The notes: generated from the sequence alone by a model not told the origin. 62,026 nucleotides of DNA from Pseudomonas sp. (GCF_030690725.1 NZ_JAUYGD010000081.1:1-62026); one strand, 5' to 3'; counted from the first letter of the stretch, positions 51,253 through 59,956 are shown. Made by a program: numbers and translations.

Positions 51253-52695
51253 TCAGTCTGACCCTGGTGCCAACTGCTGCTCGGCGAGTAGTGCGGCCAC
51301 GCATTCGCCAACCTGACGAATCGCCTGTTCAAGTTCCGGGGTGGGTTTGCCGGCGTAGTTGATGCGCAGGCAGTTGCGGTATTTGCCGGCGGCGGAAAAG
51401 ATGCTGCCGGGGGCGATCTGGATGGCGTGTTGCAGCAATTCGCGGTTCAGGCGCTGGCTGTCGAAACCGGTCGGCAGTTCAAGCCACAGCATAAAACTGC
51501 CCTGCGGCCGGCTGACCCGCGTGCCGGTCGGGAAGTAGCGGCTGATCCAGTCGATCATCAGGTCGCGCCCGCGCTGATACTGGGCGCGCATGCGTCGCAG
51601 GTGCGGCTCGTAATGGCCGGCTTCCAGGTATTCGGTGATGGCCAGCTGGGGCAGCTGGGCGGTGCTGCCGGTTCCCATGTATTTCATGTGCAGCACGCGA
51701 TCCAGGTAGCGCCCCGGGGCAATCCAGCCGATGCGCAGGCCAGGTGCCAGGGTCTTGGAAAACGAGCTGCAGAGCAGCACGCGGCCATCCTCGTCGTAGG
51801 ATTTGATGCTGCGTGGGCGCGGGTAGCTGTAGGCCAGGTCGCCGTAAACGTCATCCTCGATAATCGCCACGTCATAGCGCTGCGCCAAGGCCAGCAGGGC
51901 GCGCTTGTTGGCATCGGGCATGATGTAGCCCTGCGGGTTGTTGCAGGTCGGGGTCAGCTGGATGGCCTTGATTGGCCATTGCTCCAGTGCCAGTTCGAGC
52001 GCTTCCAGGCTGATGCCGGTGATCGGGTCGGTGGGCAACTCCAAGGCCTTCATGCCAAAACCCTTGAGCGCCTGCATCACGCCGTGAAAGCTCGGCGAAT
52101 CCACCGCAACGATATCACCGGGCTCACAGATAGCGCGGATCGCCGCCGACAGCGCCTCGTGGCAGCCGGTGGTGACGATAATCTCCTCGGGTGACAGGCT
52201 GCAGCCGGAGTCGAGCATCAGCCGCGAGATCTGTTCACGCATGCCCAGGTGGCCGTAAATGCAGCCGTAGGTCAGGCTGCTGGCGTCCTGGCGGCGGCTC
52301 AGGCGTGATAGCGAGCGCAGCAGCGGTTTCAGCGTCGGGCTGTCGATATCCGGTCGGCCTCGACCGAGTTGCAGCAGGCCTTCCTGCCCCGGCGGTCGGC
52401 TGATCAGCTCCAGCACCTGATCCCACTGCGAGACATCCACCGGGCGCTGGGCCATGCGGCTGACCATCGGCAGCGCCGGCTGGTGGCGCGCCTGGGGCAC
52501 AAAGTAGCCGGACTTGGGCTTGGGTGTGGCCAGGCCCTGATCTTCCAGGTGGCGATAGGCTTGCTGCACCGTGCTCAGGCTGACGCCATGTTCCAGGCTG
52601 AGGGCGCGCACGGAGGGCAGGCGATCACCGGGACGATACAGGCCCTGCTCGATGCGGGTGCCGAGCAGTTCGGCCAGATTGATATAGAGCGTCAT
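51253..52695 (-). CDS. MocR/PdxR-type GntR transcriptional regulator
   Basis: A 480-residue regulator: an N-terminal GntR winged helix (RIEQGLYRPGDRLPSVRALS; SLSTVQQAYRHLEDQGLA) joined to an aminotransferase-like domain with the PLP lysine in LLCSSFSKTLAPGLRIGW. Such MocR regulators respond to amino acids, amines or PLP. The target is unknown. It ends 5 bp from the convergent OmpA-like gene and is divergent from the DUF1127 gene. Start at 52695 from the family N-terminus. Confidence 0.9.
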   Translation of the reverse strand: MTLYINLAELLGTRIEQGLYRPGDRLPSVRALSLEHGVSLSTVQQAYRHLEDQGLATPKPKSGYFVPQARHQPALPMVSRMAQRPVDVSQWDQVLELISRPPGQEGLLQLGRGRPDIDSPTLKPLLRSLSRLSRRQDASSLTYGCIYGHLGMREQISRLMLDSGCSLSPEEIIVTTGCHEALSAAIRAICEPGDIVAVDSPSFHGVMQALKGFGMKALELPTDPITGISLEALELALEQWPIKAIQLTPTCNNPQGYIMPDANKRALLALAQRYDVAIIEDDVYGDLAYSYPRPRSIKSYDEDGRVLLCSSFSKTLAPGLRIGWIAPGRYLDRVLHMKYMGTGSTAQLPQLAITEYLEAGHYEPHLRRMRAQYQRGRDLMIDWISRYFPTGTRVSRPQGSFMLWLELPTGFDSQRLNRELLQHAIQIAPGSIFSAAGKYRNCLRINYAGKPTPELEQAIRQVGECVAALLAEQQLAPGSD

Positions 52696-52877
52696 AACAG
52701 TTGCCTCGCAATTTCTCTGTGTGGTGCGCAAAGCCAGTACAGATCGACGATAAATCCACCATTCAGAGCTTATTCGCTGAAATCTGTATGGATTTAAAAT
52801 TACATTTTTGCATCTGTCATGCTTTTTCCGTCTCGCCCATGATGATCTCCCATCAGGCTTACGGGCAGGAGCAGGCG

Positions 52878-53123
52878 ATGAACGGTTTAAGTGATGTCAG
52901 GCTGAGCATGAAAGCAGACGAATTGCAGCAGGAGTCCGCTGTCGGGCATCTGTATGCTCGTACGGGTGGGATTAAACCAGCTGTACGCCGCTGGAACGCA
53001 TTCTGGCTGCGACTGACAACCCGCCGGGCGTTGCTGACGCTGACCGATGAGCAGCTCAAGGATATTGGCCTGAGCCGCGAACAGGCCCGGCGCGAGGCGT
53101 TTCTGCCGTTCTGGAAGCTGTAA
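52878..53123 (+). CDS. DUF1127 small protein
   Basis: An 81-residue protein whose C-terminal half carries the YjiS/DUF1127 pattern: TTRRALLTLTDEQLKDIGLS followed by REQARREAFLPFW. These are arginine-rich small proteins, some RNA-binding, often involved in metabolic or phosphate control. ATG at 52878 with CAGGAGCAGG upstream; the frame extends further 5' without support. It lies between MocR and the FAD oxidase. Confidence 0.8.
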   Translation: MNGLSDVRLSMKADELQQESAVGHLYARTGGIKPAVRRWNAFWLRLTTRRALLTLTDEQLKDIGLSREQARREAFLPFWKL

Positions 53124-53165
53124 GGGGAGTGCGCAGCAGGCTTTGCGGCCTGCTGCGCAGGGCAA

Positions 53166-54479
53166 TCAGACCAGCTCTTTCATCCGATGCCAGAGCATGC
53201 CCAGCGCTAACAATGGTGAGCGCAGGTGTTTGCCGCCAGGGAAGGTCATGTGTGGCACCTTGGCGAACAGGTCGAAACCGCTGCTGGCCTGGCCGGCGAT
53301 GGCCTCGCCGAGCAGCTTGCCGGCCAGGTGCGTGGCATTCACGCCGTGGCCCGAGTAGGCCTGGGCGTAATACACGTTGGGCTGTTCCTTGAGGCGGCCG
53401 ATCTGCGGCAGGCGGTTGGCGCCGATGCCGATCATGCCGCCCCACTGGTAGTCGATCTTCACGTCTTTCAGGTGCGGGAAGACTTCCAGCATTTTCGGCC
53501 GCATATAGCCGGCGATGTCTGCAGGATCGCGACCGGAATAGTGGCAGGCACCGCCGAACAGCAGGCGGCGGTCGGCGGACAGGCGGTAGTAATCCAGGGC
53601 CACGCGCTGGTCGCACAGCGCCATATTCTGCGGAATGATCGCCCGCGCTTCGGCTTCGGACAGCGGTTCGGTAGCAATCACATAGCTGCCGGCGGGCAGT
53701 ACCTTGCCGCCCAGGTTGCTGTTCAGGCCATTCAGGTAGGCGTTGCAGCCGAGCACCAGGGTGGCTGCGCGCACCACGCCCTGGGCGGTGTGCACCTTGA
53801 CCTCGCTGCCGTAGTCGATGCGCGTCACTGCCGAGTTCTCGAACAGCTGCACGCCCAAGCTCTGCGCCGCAGCGGCTTCGCCGAGGGCCAGGTTGAGCGG
53901 GTGCAGGTGGCCGGAACCCATGTCGATCATGCCGCCGACGTAGCGGTTGGAACCGACCACTTCGTGCACCTGCTCCGGTTGCAGCAGGCGCATTTCATGG
54001 CGGTAACCCAGCTGCTTGAGCTCGGCCATGTCTTCGGCGAAGTCGGCGAGGTGGCTGGGTTTGTTGGCCAGGTCGCAGTAGCCCCAGGTCAGGTCGCAGT
54101 CGATGTTGAACTGCTCGATACGCTGGCGGACGATTTCCACCGCTTCCAGGCCCATCAGTTTCAGCTCGCGCACGCCTTGCGCACCAATCACCGATTCGAA
54201 CTGCTCAACGCCATGGCCGACGCCGCGAATCAGTTGGCCGCCGTTGCGCCCGCTGGCGCCCCAGCCGATTTTGTGCGCCTCCAGCAGCACCACCGAAAGG
54301 CCTTTTTGCGCCAGTTCGATGGCCGTGTTAACGCCGGAAAAGCCGCCGCCGACAATGCACACATCGGCGCGCAGCTCACCGCCCAGGGCAGGGTACTCGA
54401 GCTGGCGATTGGCGCTGGCGGCGTAATAGGAGTTGGCGTGCTGGCTGTTGTGAACCGGCTGGTGAACGCGGGCGTTCAT
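53166..54479 (-). CDS. FAD-dependent gamma-glutamylpolyamine oxidoreductase (PauB/PuuB-like)
   Basis: A 437-residue DAO-family flavoprotein with FAD motif ADVCIVGGGFSGVNTAIELA, LLEAHKIGWGASGRNGGQLI and C-terminal YYAQAYSGHGVNATHLAGKL. It matches PuuB/PauB enzymes that oxidise gamma-glutamylated putrescine or related amines. With the aldehyde dehydrogenase and the PauR-like regulator it forms a polyamine-use set; from memory the syntenic PAO1 gene is pauB4. A long antisense frame (53226-54566) is a shadow. Confidence 0.9.
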   Translation of the reverse strand: MNARVHQPVHNSQHANSYYAASANRQLEYPALGGELRADVCIVGGGFSGVNTAIELAQKGLSVVLLEAHKIGWGASGRNGGQLIRGVGHGVEQFESVIGAQGVRELKLMGLEAVEIVRQRIEQFNIDCDLTWGYCDLANKPSHLADFAEDMAELKQLGYRHEMRLLQPEQVHEVVGSNRYVGGMIDMGSGHLHPLNLALGEAAAAQSLGVQLFENSAVTRIDYGSEVKVHTAQGVVRAATLVLGCNAYLNGLNSNLGGKVLPAGSYVIATEPLSEAEARAIIPQNMALCDQRVALDYYRLSADRRLLFGGACHYSGRDPADIAGYMRPKMLEVFPHLKDVKIDYQWGGMIGIGANRLPQIGRLKEQPNVYYAQAYSGHGVNATHLAGKLLGEAIAGQASSGFDLFAKVPHMTFPGGKHLRSPLLALGMLWHRMKELV

Positions 54480-54654
54480 GTGTGGAATCCTGATTATTGT
54501 GTTTGGAAAATTTTACGAAGCATAAGCGTGGGATTTGCCAAACGCCAAGAGGCAATCGCGAAATAAGCGGATTTTCGTCGGCTGGCTCGCGCAGCCACCG
54601 CGATCCAGCCCGCTGCGCGGTTACTATGCCGGCCTGTGTTTCAGGATCACGCCC

Positions 54655-55008
54655 ATGAGTTGCACCAGCCGCAAGATCGACCAGCTGCGTTTGCAGATTC
54701 CCAGTTTCGCCTGCGTGCCGGGTTGCCATGATTGCTGTGGCCCGGTCACCGCGTCATCCGAGGAGATGTCGCGGCTGCCGGTGAAAAGCGATGCCGAGCA
54801 TGACGCCGCGCTAGCCGAGTACAACTGCGTACACCTAGGGCCACAAGGCTGCACGGTGTATGACCAGCGCCCGCTGATCTGCCGCCTGTTTGGCACCACG
54901 CCGAGCCTGCCGTGCCCGCGCGGCCAGGGGCCGGAGCAGATGATTGAGCCTGCAGTGGAAAAGCAGGTGCATCAGCTGATTGCGACTACCCGCCAGGTGC
55001 TGGTGTAG
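54655..55008 (+). CDS. YkgJ-family cysteine-cluster protein
   Basis: A 117-residue protein with the YkgJ/UPF0153 Cys pattern: FACVPGCHDCCGPV, then EYNCVHLGPQGCTVYDQRPL ending ICRLFG. These presumably bind Zn or an Fe-S cluster. Function unknown. ATG at 54655 (MSCTSRKID) with AGGA upstream is preferred to the long ORF from 54535. Its stop TAG (55006-55008) is part of a family C repeat. Confidence 0.85.
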   Translation: MSCTSRKIDQLRLQIPSFACVPGCHDCCGPVTASSEEMSRLPVKSDAEHDAALAEYNCVHLGPQGCTVYDQRPLICRLFGTTPSLPCPRGQGPEQMIEPAVEKQVHQLIATTRQVLV

Positions 55009-55144
55009 GTTGGGTCGGGCCACGTTGGTCGGGCCACGTTGGTTGAGCGTAGCGAAGCCCAACAAGGGAGTGCGCAGCGCTCCGCCCGACTATCTTGTTT
55101 ATACCTCGTTGGGCTTCGTCGCAGGCTCCTCAACCCAACCTACT
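55005..55144. repeat. Dispersed repeat family C, copy 1
   Basis: A 140-bp element with terminal arms GTAGGTTGGG (55005-55014) and CCCAACCTAC (55134-55143) and inner arms GCGAAGCCCAAC and GTTGGGCTTCG. It holds a short direct duplication (GTCGGGCCACGTTG twice). It fills the whole gap between two convergent genes, and both stop codons (TAG) are read from its ends. Confidence 0.85.
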
Positions 55145-55628
55145 CAGCAATCGGTAGGCTCAGGCTCTCTTTCACTTCTTCCATGACGATATAGCTCTTC
55201 GACTCACGCACGTGCGGCAGCTTGAGCAGGATGTCGCCGAGCAGCTTGCGGTAGCTGGCCATCTCGTTGATCCGCGCCTTCACCAGGTAGTCGAAGTCGC
55301 CAGACACCAGGTGGCATTCGAGTACGTGCGGCAGTTTCAGCACGGCGCGGCGGAACTCCTCGAAGGTGTCGCCGGACTTGTAGTCCAGGCTGATCTCGAC
55401 AAACACCAACAGGCTGGCCTTGAGCTGCTGCGGGTTGAGCCGGGCGTGGTAGCCCATGATGATCCCCTCGCGCTCAAGACGACGGACACGCTCGGTACAA
55501 GGCGTGGTCGACAGGCCGACCCGTTCGCCCAGCTCGGTAAAGCTGATGCGCCCATCTTCCTGCAGGATGCGCAGGATGTTGCGGTCGATCTTGTCCAGTT
55601 CGCGGCGGCTTTGATGCTGGGTGCGCAT
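55140..55628 (-). CDS. lrp: Lrp/AsnC-family regulator (DadR/Lrp)
   Basis: A 162-residue regulator: HTH RNILRILQEDGRISFTELGE and STTPCTERVRRLEREGIIMG, then the RAM ligand-binding domain (LVFVEISLDYKSGDTFEEFR; VSGDFDYLVKARI). It is divergent from dadA; in P. aeruginosa the homologue activates dadAX in response to alanine. Start at 55628 from the family N-terminus (MRTQHQSRRELDKID). Confidence 0.93.
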   Translation of the reverse strand: MRTQHQSRRELDKIDRNILRILQEDGRISFTELGERVGLSTTPCTERVRRLEREGIIMGYHARLNPQQLKASLLVFVEISLDYKSGDTFEEFRRAVLKLPHVLECHLVSGDFDYLVKARINEMASYRKLLGDILLKLPHVRESKSYIVMEEVKESLSLPIAE

Positions 55629-55718
55629 GGTGGATACCCCTCTACAGAAGGCGATATTGCCAAGAATTGTCGCCAAATATAGCTATTTATATAGTGAAAA
55701 GCACTGCTGATCTCTTCC

Positions 55719-55724
55719 TATACT
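55719..55724 (+). promoter_or_regulatory. Candidate -10 for dadA
   Basis: TATACT 60 bp upstream of the dadA start, with no good -35 at standard distance, as expected for an activator-dependent (Lrp/DadR) promoter. Confidence 0.4.
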
Positions 55725-55783
55725 GCGCTCAATTGTGATCTCAAGAATTATCCGTCGCGCATTGTCGCGGCGAGGAGAGCGGC

Positions 55784-57082
55784 ATGCGGGTTCTGGTTCT
55801 CGGTAGCGGTGTGATTGGTACAGCCAGTGCGTATTACTTGGCGCGTCAGGGCTTTGAAGTGGTGGTGGTCGACCGGCAGCATGCCCCGGCCATGGAAACC
55901 AGCTTCGCCAACGCCGGTCAGGTGTCCCCTGGCTACGCCTCGCCATGGGCGGCGCCGGGTGTGCCGCTGAAAGCGATCAAGTGGCTGCTGCAAAAGCACG
56001 CGCCGCTGGCGATCAAGGCCACCGCCGATATCGACCAATACCTGTGGATGGCGCAGATGCTGCGCAACTGCACCGCCAGCCGTTACGCGGTGAACAAGGA
56101 GCGCATGGTGCGCCTGTCCGAGTACAGCCGCGACTGCCTCGACGAACTGCGTGCGGAAACCGGTATCGCCTATGAAGGCCGCAGCCTGGGCACTACCCAG
56201 CTGTTCCGCACCCAGGCGCAACTGGATAACGCGGCGAAAGATATCTCCGTGCTGCAGCAATCTGGTGTGCCCTATGAAGTGCTCGACCGCGCTGGCATCG
56301 CCCGCGTTGAGCCGGCCCTGGCCGCCGTTACCGACAAACTGGCCGGCGCGCTGCGTCTGCCCAACGATCAGACCGGCGATTGTCAGCTGTTCACCAGCAA
56401 GCTGGCCGAGATGGCCAAGGCGCTGGGTGTGGAATTCCGTTTCGGTCAGGACATTCAGCGCATCGACGCCGTGGGCGATCGGGTCAATGGCGTGTGGATC
56501 GACGGCAAGCTGGAAACCGCCGACCGCTACGTGCTCGCCCTCGGCAGCTTCAGCCCGCAACTGCTCAAGCCGTTGGGCATCAAGGCGCCGGTGTACCCGC
56601 TCAAGGGTTACTCGCTGACCGTGCCAATCACCAATGTGGCGATGGCGCCGACTTCGACCATCCTCGATGAAACCTACAAGGTGGCGATCACCCGTTTCGA
56701 CAACCGCATCCGCGTCGGCGGCATGGCCGAGATCGCCGGTTTCGACCTAAGCCTCAACCCGCGTCGCCGCGCCACCCTGGAAATGATTACCGCCGACCTC
56801 TACCCGCAGGGCGGCGATCTGCGCCAGGCCGAATTCTGGACCGGCCTGCGTCCGGCCACTCCGGATGGCACGCCGATTGTCGGGGCCACCGGCTTGCGCA
56901 ATTTGTTCCTCAACACCGGTCACGGCACACTGGGCTGGACCATGGCCTGCGGCTCCGGTCGCCTGCTTGCCGATCTGATGGCGAAAAAGCGCCCGCAGAT
57001 CAGCGCCGAAGGCCTGGATATTTCCCGTTACAGCCGTTCCCAGGAGAGTCATAAGCATGTCAGTACAGCGCCTGCACACTGA
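55784..57082 (+). CDS. dadA: D-amino acid dehydrogenase, small subunit
   Basis: A 432-residue FAD enzyme oxidising D-alanine to pyruvate and passing electrons to the membrane quinone pool. N-terminal FAD motif MRVLVLGSGVIGTASAYYLA, VSPGYASPWAAPGVPLKAIK and C-terminal LNTGHGTLGWTMACGSGRLL are diagnostic. It starts the dadA-ridA-dadX operon; its 3' end overlaps the next gene by 26 bp. Confidence 0.97.
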   Translation: MRVLVLGSGVIGTASAYYLARQGFEVVVVDRQHAPAMETSFANAGQVSPGYASPWAAPGVPLKAIKWLLQKHAPLAIKATADIDQYLWMAQMLRNCTASRYAVNKERMVRLSEYSRDCLDELRAETGIAYEGRSLGTTQLFRTQAQLDNAAKDISVLQQSGVPYEVLDRAGIARVEPALAAVTDKLAGALRLPNDQTGDCQLFTSKLAEMAKALGVEFRFGQDIQRIDAVGDRVNGVWIDGKLETADRYVLALGSFSPQLLKPLGIKAPVYPLKGYSLTVPITNVAMAPTSTILDETYKVAITRFDNRIRVGGMAEIAGFDLSLNPRRRATLEMITADLYPQGGDLRQAEFWTGLRPATPDGTPIVGATGLRNLFLNTGHGTLGWTMACGSGRLLADLMAKKRPQISAEGLDISRYSRSQESHKHVSTAPAH

Positions 57083-57407
57083 AAGTCGTTACAGCGAAAT
57101 CGTCATCCATAACGGCACGGTCTACCTGGCCGGGCAACTGGCGGACGACTACAGCGGCGACATCGTGCAGCAAACCCGCGAAACCCTGGCCAACACCGAC
57201 CGCATGCTGGCCGAGGCCGGCAGCGACAAGTCGAAGATCCTCTCCGTGACCATCTACCTGAAGGACATGGATCGCGACTACGCCGGCCTCAATCAGGTCT
57301 GGGATGCTTGGGTCGCGCCAGGCGCGGCGCCTGCACGGGCCTGCGTCGAGGCGAAGATGTACAAGCCTGAGGTGCTGGTGGAAATGATGATCGTGGCCGC
57401 CCTGTAA
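57057..57407 (+). CDS. RidA-family protein of the dad operon
   Basis: A 116-residue RidA-like protein (YSEIVIHNGTVYLAGQLADD; APARACVEAKMYKPEVLVEM). The conserved Arg is present, so it probably hydrolyses the iminopropanoate released by DadA. It overlaps dadA by 26 bp, with a ribosome-binding site AGGAGAG inside dadA. It is a second RidA, distinct from the one near spoT. Confidence 0.93.
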   Translation: MSVQRLHTESRYSEIVIHNGTVYLAGQLADDYSGDIVQQTRETLANTDRMLAEAGSDKSKILSVTIYLKDMDRDYAGLNQVWDAWVAPGAAPARACVEAKMYKPEVLVEMMIVAAL

Positions 57408-57437
57408 ATCGGCCCGTCCCGTTTGCGATAAGTGTTT

Positions 57438-57463
57438 GCCCGGCCATCACCCCGGGCTTTTTT
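57438..57463 (+). terminator. Intrinsic terminator/attenuator between ridA-like gene and dadX
   Basis: A 6-bp GC stem, GCCCGG (57438-57443) with CCGGGC (57452-57457), followed by TTTTTTA. It lies 31 bp after the ridA-like stop and before dadX, so dadX may be read at a lower level or from its own promoter. Confidence 0.7.
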
Positions 57464-57496
57464 ATAGCCTGAAAACTGCTGATAGCCGAGAACATC

Positions 57497-58570
57497 ATGC
57501 GTCCTGCCCGTGCTCTGATCGACCTGCAAGCCTTGCGTCACAACTACCAACTGGCCCGCGAGGTCAGCGGCGCGCGCGCCCTGGCGGTGATCAAGGCGGA
57601 TGCCTACGGCCATGGCGCGGTGCGTTGTGCTCAGGCGTTGCAGGAGCAGGCCGATGGTTTTGCCGTGGCCTGCATCGAGGAAGCGCTGCAGCTGCGCGAG
57701 GCCGGCATTAGCGGGCCAATTCTGTTGCTGGAAGGGTTCTTCGAGGCCGACGAGTTGCCGCTGATCGAGCAGCACGACCTCTGGTGTGTGGTGCATTCAC
57801 TGTGGCAGCTGGAAGCGATTGAGCGCAGCGCTGTGCGCGGCCCGCTGACGGTCTGGTTGAAGATGGACAGCGGCATGCACCGCGTCGGCCTGCACCCGGC
57901 CGATTATCAGGCGGCCTACCAGCGCCTGCTGGCCAGTGGCAAGGTGGCGAAGATTGTTCTGATGAGTCACTTCGCCCGTGCCGACGAGCTGGATTGCCCG
58001 CGCAGTGCTGAACAGTTGGCCGTGTTCCAGCAGGCGCGCCAGGGCATTGTCGCCGAGGTCAGCCTGCGCAACTCGCCTGCCGTATTGGGCTGGCCGAGCG
58101 TGCCGAGCGACTGGGTGCGCCCTGGCATCATGCTTTACGGCGCCACCCCGTTCGAACAGGCGCAGGCAGTGGCCGCGCGGCTGCAACCGGTAATGACTCT
58201 GGAATCGAAGATCATCAGCGTGCGCGAACTGCCGGCCGGCGAGCCGGTGGGCTATGGCGCGCGCTTTGTCAGCGAGCGGCCGACCCGTGTCGGTGTGGTC
58301 GCCATGGGCTATGCCGACGGCTACCCACGTCATGCACCGACGGGTACGCCAGTGGCGGTGGACGGCCAGCTGACCCGCCTGATCGGCCGCGTGTCGATGG
58401 ACATGCTCACCGTCGATTTGACCGATCTGCCGCAAGCGGGCCTGGGTAGCCGGGTCGAACTCTGGGGTAAACAGGTGCTGGCCAGCGATGTGGCCGCCCA
58501 GGCGGGCAGCATTCCCTATCAGCTTTTCTGCAACCTGCGCAGGGCGCCGCTGCTCTATCTCGGGGCTTAG
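57497..58570 (+). CDS. dadX: Catabolic alanine racemase
   Basis: A 357-residue PLP racemase converting L-alanine to D-alanine for DadA. PLP Lys33 in AVIKADAYGHG, MDSGMHRVGL, and the second base Tyr in GYGARFVSE are present, and VSMDMLTVDL follows near the C-terminus. Its stop codon lies at the very edge of a family B repeat. Confidence 0.96.
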   Translation: MRPARALIDLQALRHNYQLAREVSGARALAVIKADAYGHGAVRCAQALQEQADGFAVACIEEALQLREAGISGPILLLEGFFEADELPLIEQHDLWCVVHSLWQLEAIERSAVRGPLTVWLKMDSGMHRVGLHPADYQAAYQRLLASGKVAKIVLMSHFARADELDCPRSAEQLAVFQQARQGIVAEVSLRNSPAVLGWPSVPSDWVRPGIMLYGATPFEQAQAVAARLQPVMTLESKIISVRELPAGEPVGYGARFVSERPTRVGVVAMGYADGYPRHAPTGTPVAVDGQLTRLIGRVSMDMLTVDLTDLPQAGLGSRVELWGKQVLASDVAAQAGSIPYQLFCNLRRAPLLYLGA

Positions 58571-58752
58571 AGTCTGTTCAAAGGCTGCTGCGCGTCGGCC
58601 CTGCTGCGTTAAAAACAGGCTCGGACTGCTCATTTACAACCCGTAAAGTCGCCCGCGACTCCGACCGTTCCTCGCCTGTTTTGATCAGCCGGAGGCTGTT
58701 ACTGGCGTAGCGCCTTGCATGGTTCTGGCTCGCGAGCCCTTGAATAGGCTCT
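58569..58752 (+). repeat. Dispersed repeat family B, copy 3, with terminal inverted repeats
   Basis: A 184-bp element starting AGAGTCTGTTCAA (58569-58581) and ending TTGAATAGGCTCT (58740-58752), which are inverted repeats with two mismatches in 13. The inside has TAAAAACAGGCTCGGACTGC (from 58611) continuing TCATTTAC, and CCTCGCCTGTTTTG, which also pair in part. The structure resembles a MITE or a large hairpin repeat. It overlaps the last two bases of the dadX stop. Confidence 0.7.
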
Positions 58753-58856
58753 AACACGCACGCTGTAGACGAGTTTGAACGCGAGTGTTGTAAATTCCGA
58801 ACGCTATGCCATGATACGGCGACTTTTCTGTATCTATCCCAAGGGGGACTCCAGCA

Positions 58857-59405
58857 TTGGACGTCGGTGTACGCCTGCAATCCATTCGCAAACTCAAAGG
58901 CCTTTCCCAGCGTGAACTCGCCAAGCGGGCGGGCGTCACCAACAGCACCATTTCGATGATCGAGAAGAACAGCGTAAGCCCTTCGATCAGTTCGTTGAAA
59001 AAGGTGTTGGCGGGTATCCCCATGTCGCTGGTGGAGTTCTTCTCCCTGGATGTGGAGCAGGATAGCCAGGCTCAGGTGGTCTATCGCGCCGCCGAACTCA
59101 CCGATATCTGCAGCGGGGCCATTACCATGAAGCTGGTGGGCAAGGCGCATCCGAGCCGAGCCATTTCCTTCCTTGATGAAACTTACCCCAGCGGTACCGA
59201 CACCGGCGACGAAATGTACGCCCACGAGGGTGAAGAGGCCGGCATGTTGGTTGAAGGCAGGCTGGAGCTGACCGTCGGTGATGAGGTGTTTATCCTCGAA
59301 CCGGGCGACAGCTACTACTTCGAGAGCAGCAAACCGCACCGTTTCCGTAATCCGTTCGAGCAGCCAGCGCGGCTGATTAGCGCAACTACGCCGGCCAATT
59401 TCTAA
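58857..59405 (+). CDS. pauR: XRE-cupin regulator, PauR/PuuR-like
   Basis: A 182-residue repressor: N-terminal HTH (SIRKLKGLSQRELAKRAGVT; STISMIEKNSVSPSISSLKK) and C-terminal cupin (EEAGMLVEGRLELTVGDEVF; LEPGDSYYFESSKPHRFRNP). It matches PauR, which represses polyamine catabolic genes and senses gamma-glutamylated amines. The start is a TTG (58857) with AAGGGGG at good spacing; no ATG fits the family N-terminus (MDVGVRLQSIRK). The symbol rests on similarity and synteny with PAO1. Confidence 0.88.
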   Translation: MDVGVRLQSIRKLKGLSQRELAKRAGVTNSTISMIEKNSVSPSISSLKKVLAGIPMSLVEFFSLDVEQDSQAQVVYRAAELTDICSGAITMKLVGKAHPSRAISFLDETYPSGTDTGDEMYAHEGEEAGMLVEGRLELTVGDEVFILEPGDSYYFESSKPHRFRNPFEQPARLISATTPANF

Positions 59406-59515
59406 ATAACCCTGCGACAATATGGGTTGTTTCGGCGGCAGCGGCTTGCCGTTATACTGTCGCCCGCTCGCGAAACCGTGGCCGCGAGCGTGACTAGCCA
59501 CGAAGAGGGTGTACC

Positions 59516-59938
59516 GTGAACCTGATTAAAAAGCTCCTGGTAGCACCGGCTACCGTTTTGGCTCTGTGGGCAGTGACTGCTCAGGCCACGACCGACGATG
59601 CCATTGCCGAGCGACTGAAGCCGGTCGGCCAAGTCTGTGTGATGGGTGAAGAATGCAAGGGCGTGGGTGCTGTAGCAGCCACAACTGGCGGCGGTGCGCG
59701 TACTGCCGATGACATCATTGCCAAGCACTGCAGTGCCTGCCACACCCCAGGCATCCTGGGTGCGCCGAAAATTGGCGACACTGCAGCCTGGAAAGAGCGC
59801 GCAGACCACCAGGGCGGCCTTGACGGCATCCTGGCCAAGGCGATTTCCGGTATCAACGCCATGCCGCCAAAAGGCACCTGCGCGGATTGCTCGGACGACG
59901 AGCTGCGTGAAGCGATCCAGAAGATGTCCGGCCTGTAA
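59516..59938 (+). CDS. cycB: Cytochrome c5
   Basis: A 140-residue periplasmic cytochrome. Signal peptide MNLIKKLLVAPATVLALWAV with cleavage near AQA. Heme motif CSACH (72-76), axial Met116 in INAMPPKG, and a Cys122/Cys125 pair (TCADC) typical of c5. It carries electrons between the bc1 complex and terminal oxidases. GTG start at 59516 with GAAGAGGG upstream. Terminated by a strong hairpin. Confidence 0.93.
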   Translation: MNLIKKLLVAPATVLALWAVTAQATTDDAIAERLKPVGQVCVMGEECKGVGAVAATTGGGARTADDIIAKHCSACHTPGILGAPKIGDTAAWKERADHQGGLDGILAKAISGINAMPPKGTCADCSDDELREAIQKMSGL

Positions 59939-59956
59939 TACGCCTGACTCTGCTGT

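Noticed and set aside
53226..54566. 446-codon plus-strand frame opposite the FAD oxidase
   Set aside because: Composition (His/Val/Ala/Gln-rich) is typical of an antisense shadow; the minus strand encodes a clear DAO-family protein.
58578..59501. 307-codon minus-strand frame opposite the PauR-like gene
   Set aside because: No motifs; it crosses a repeat and a well-supported regulator gene.
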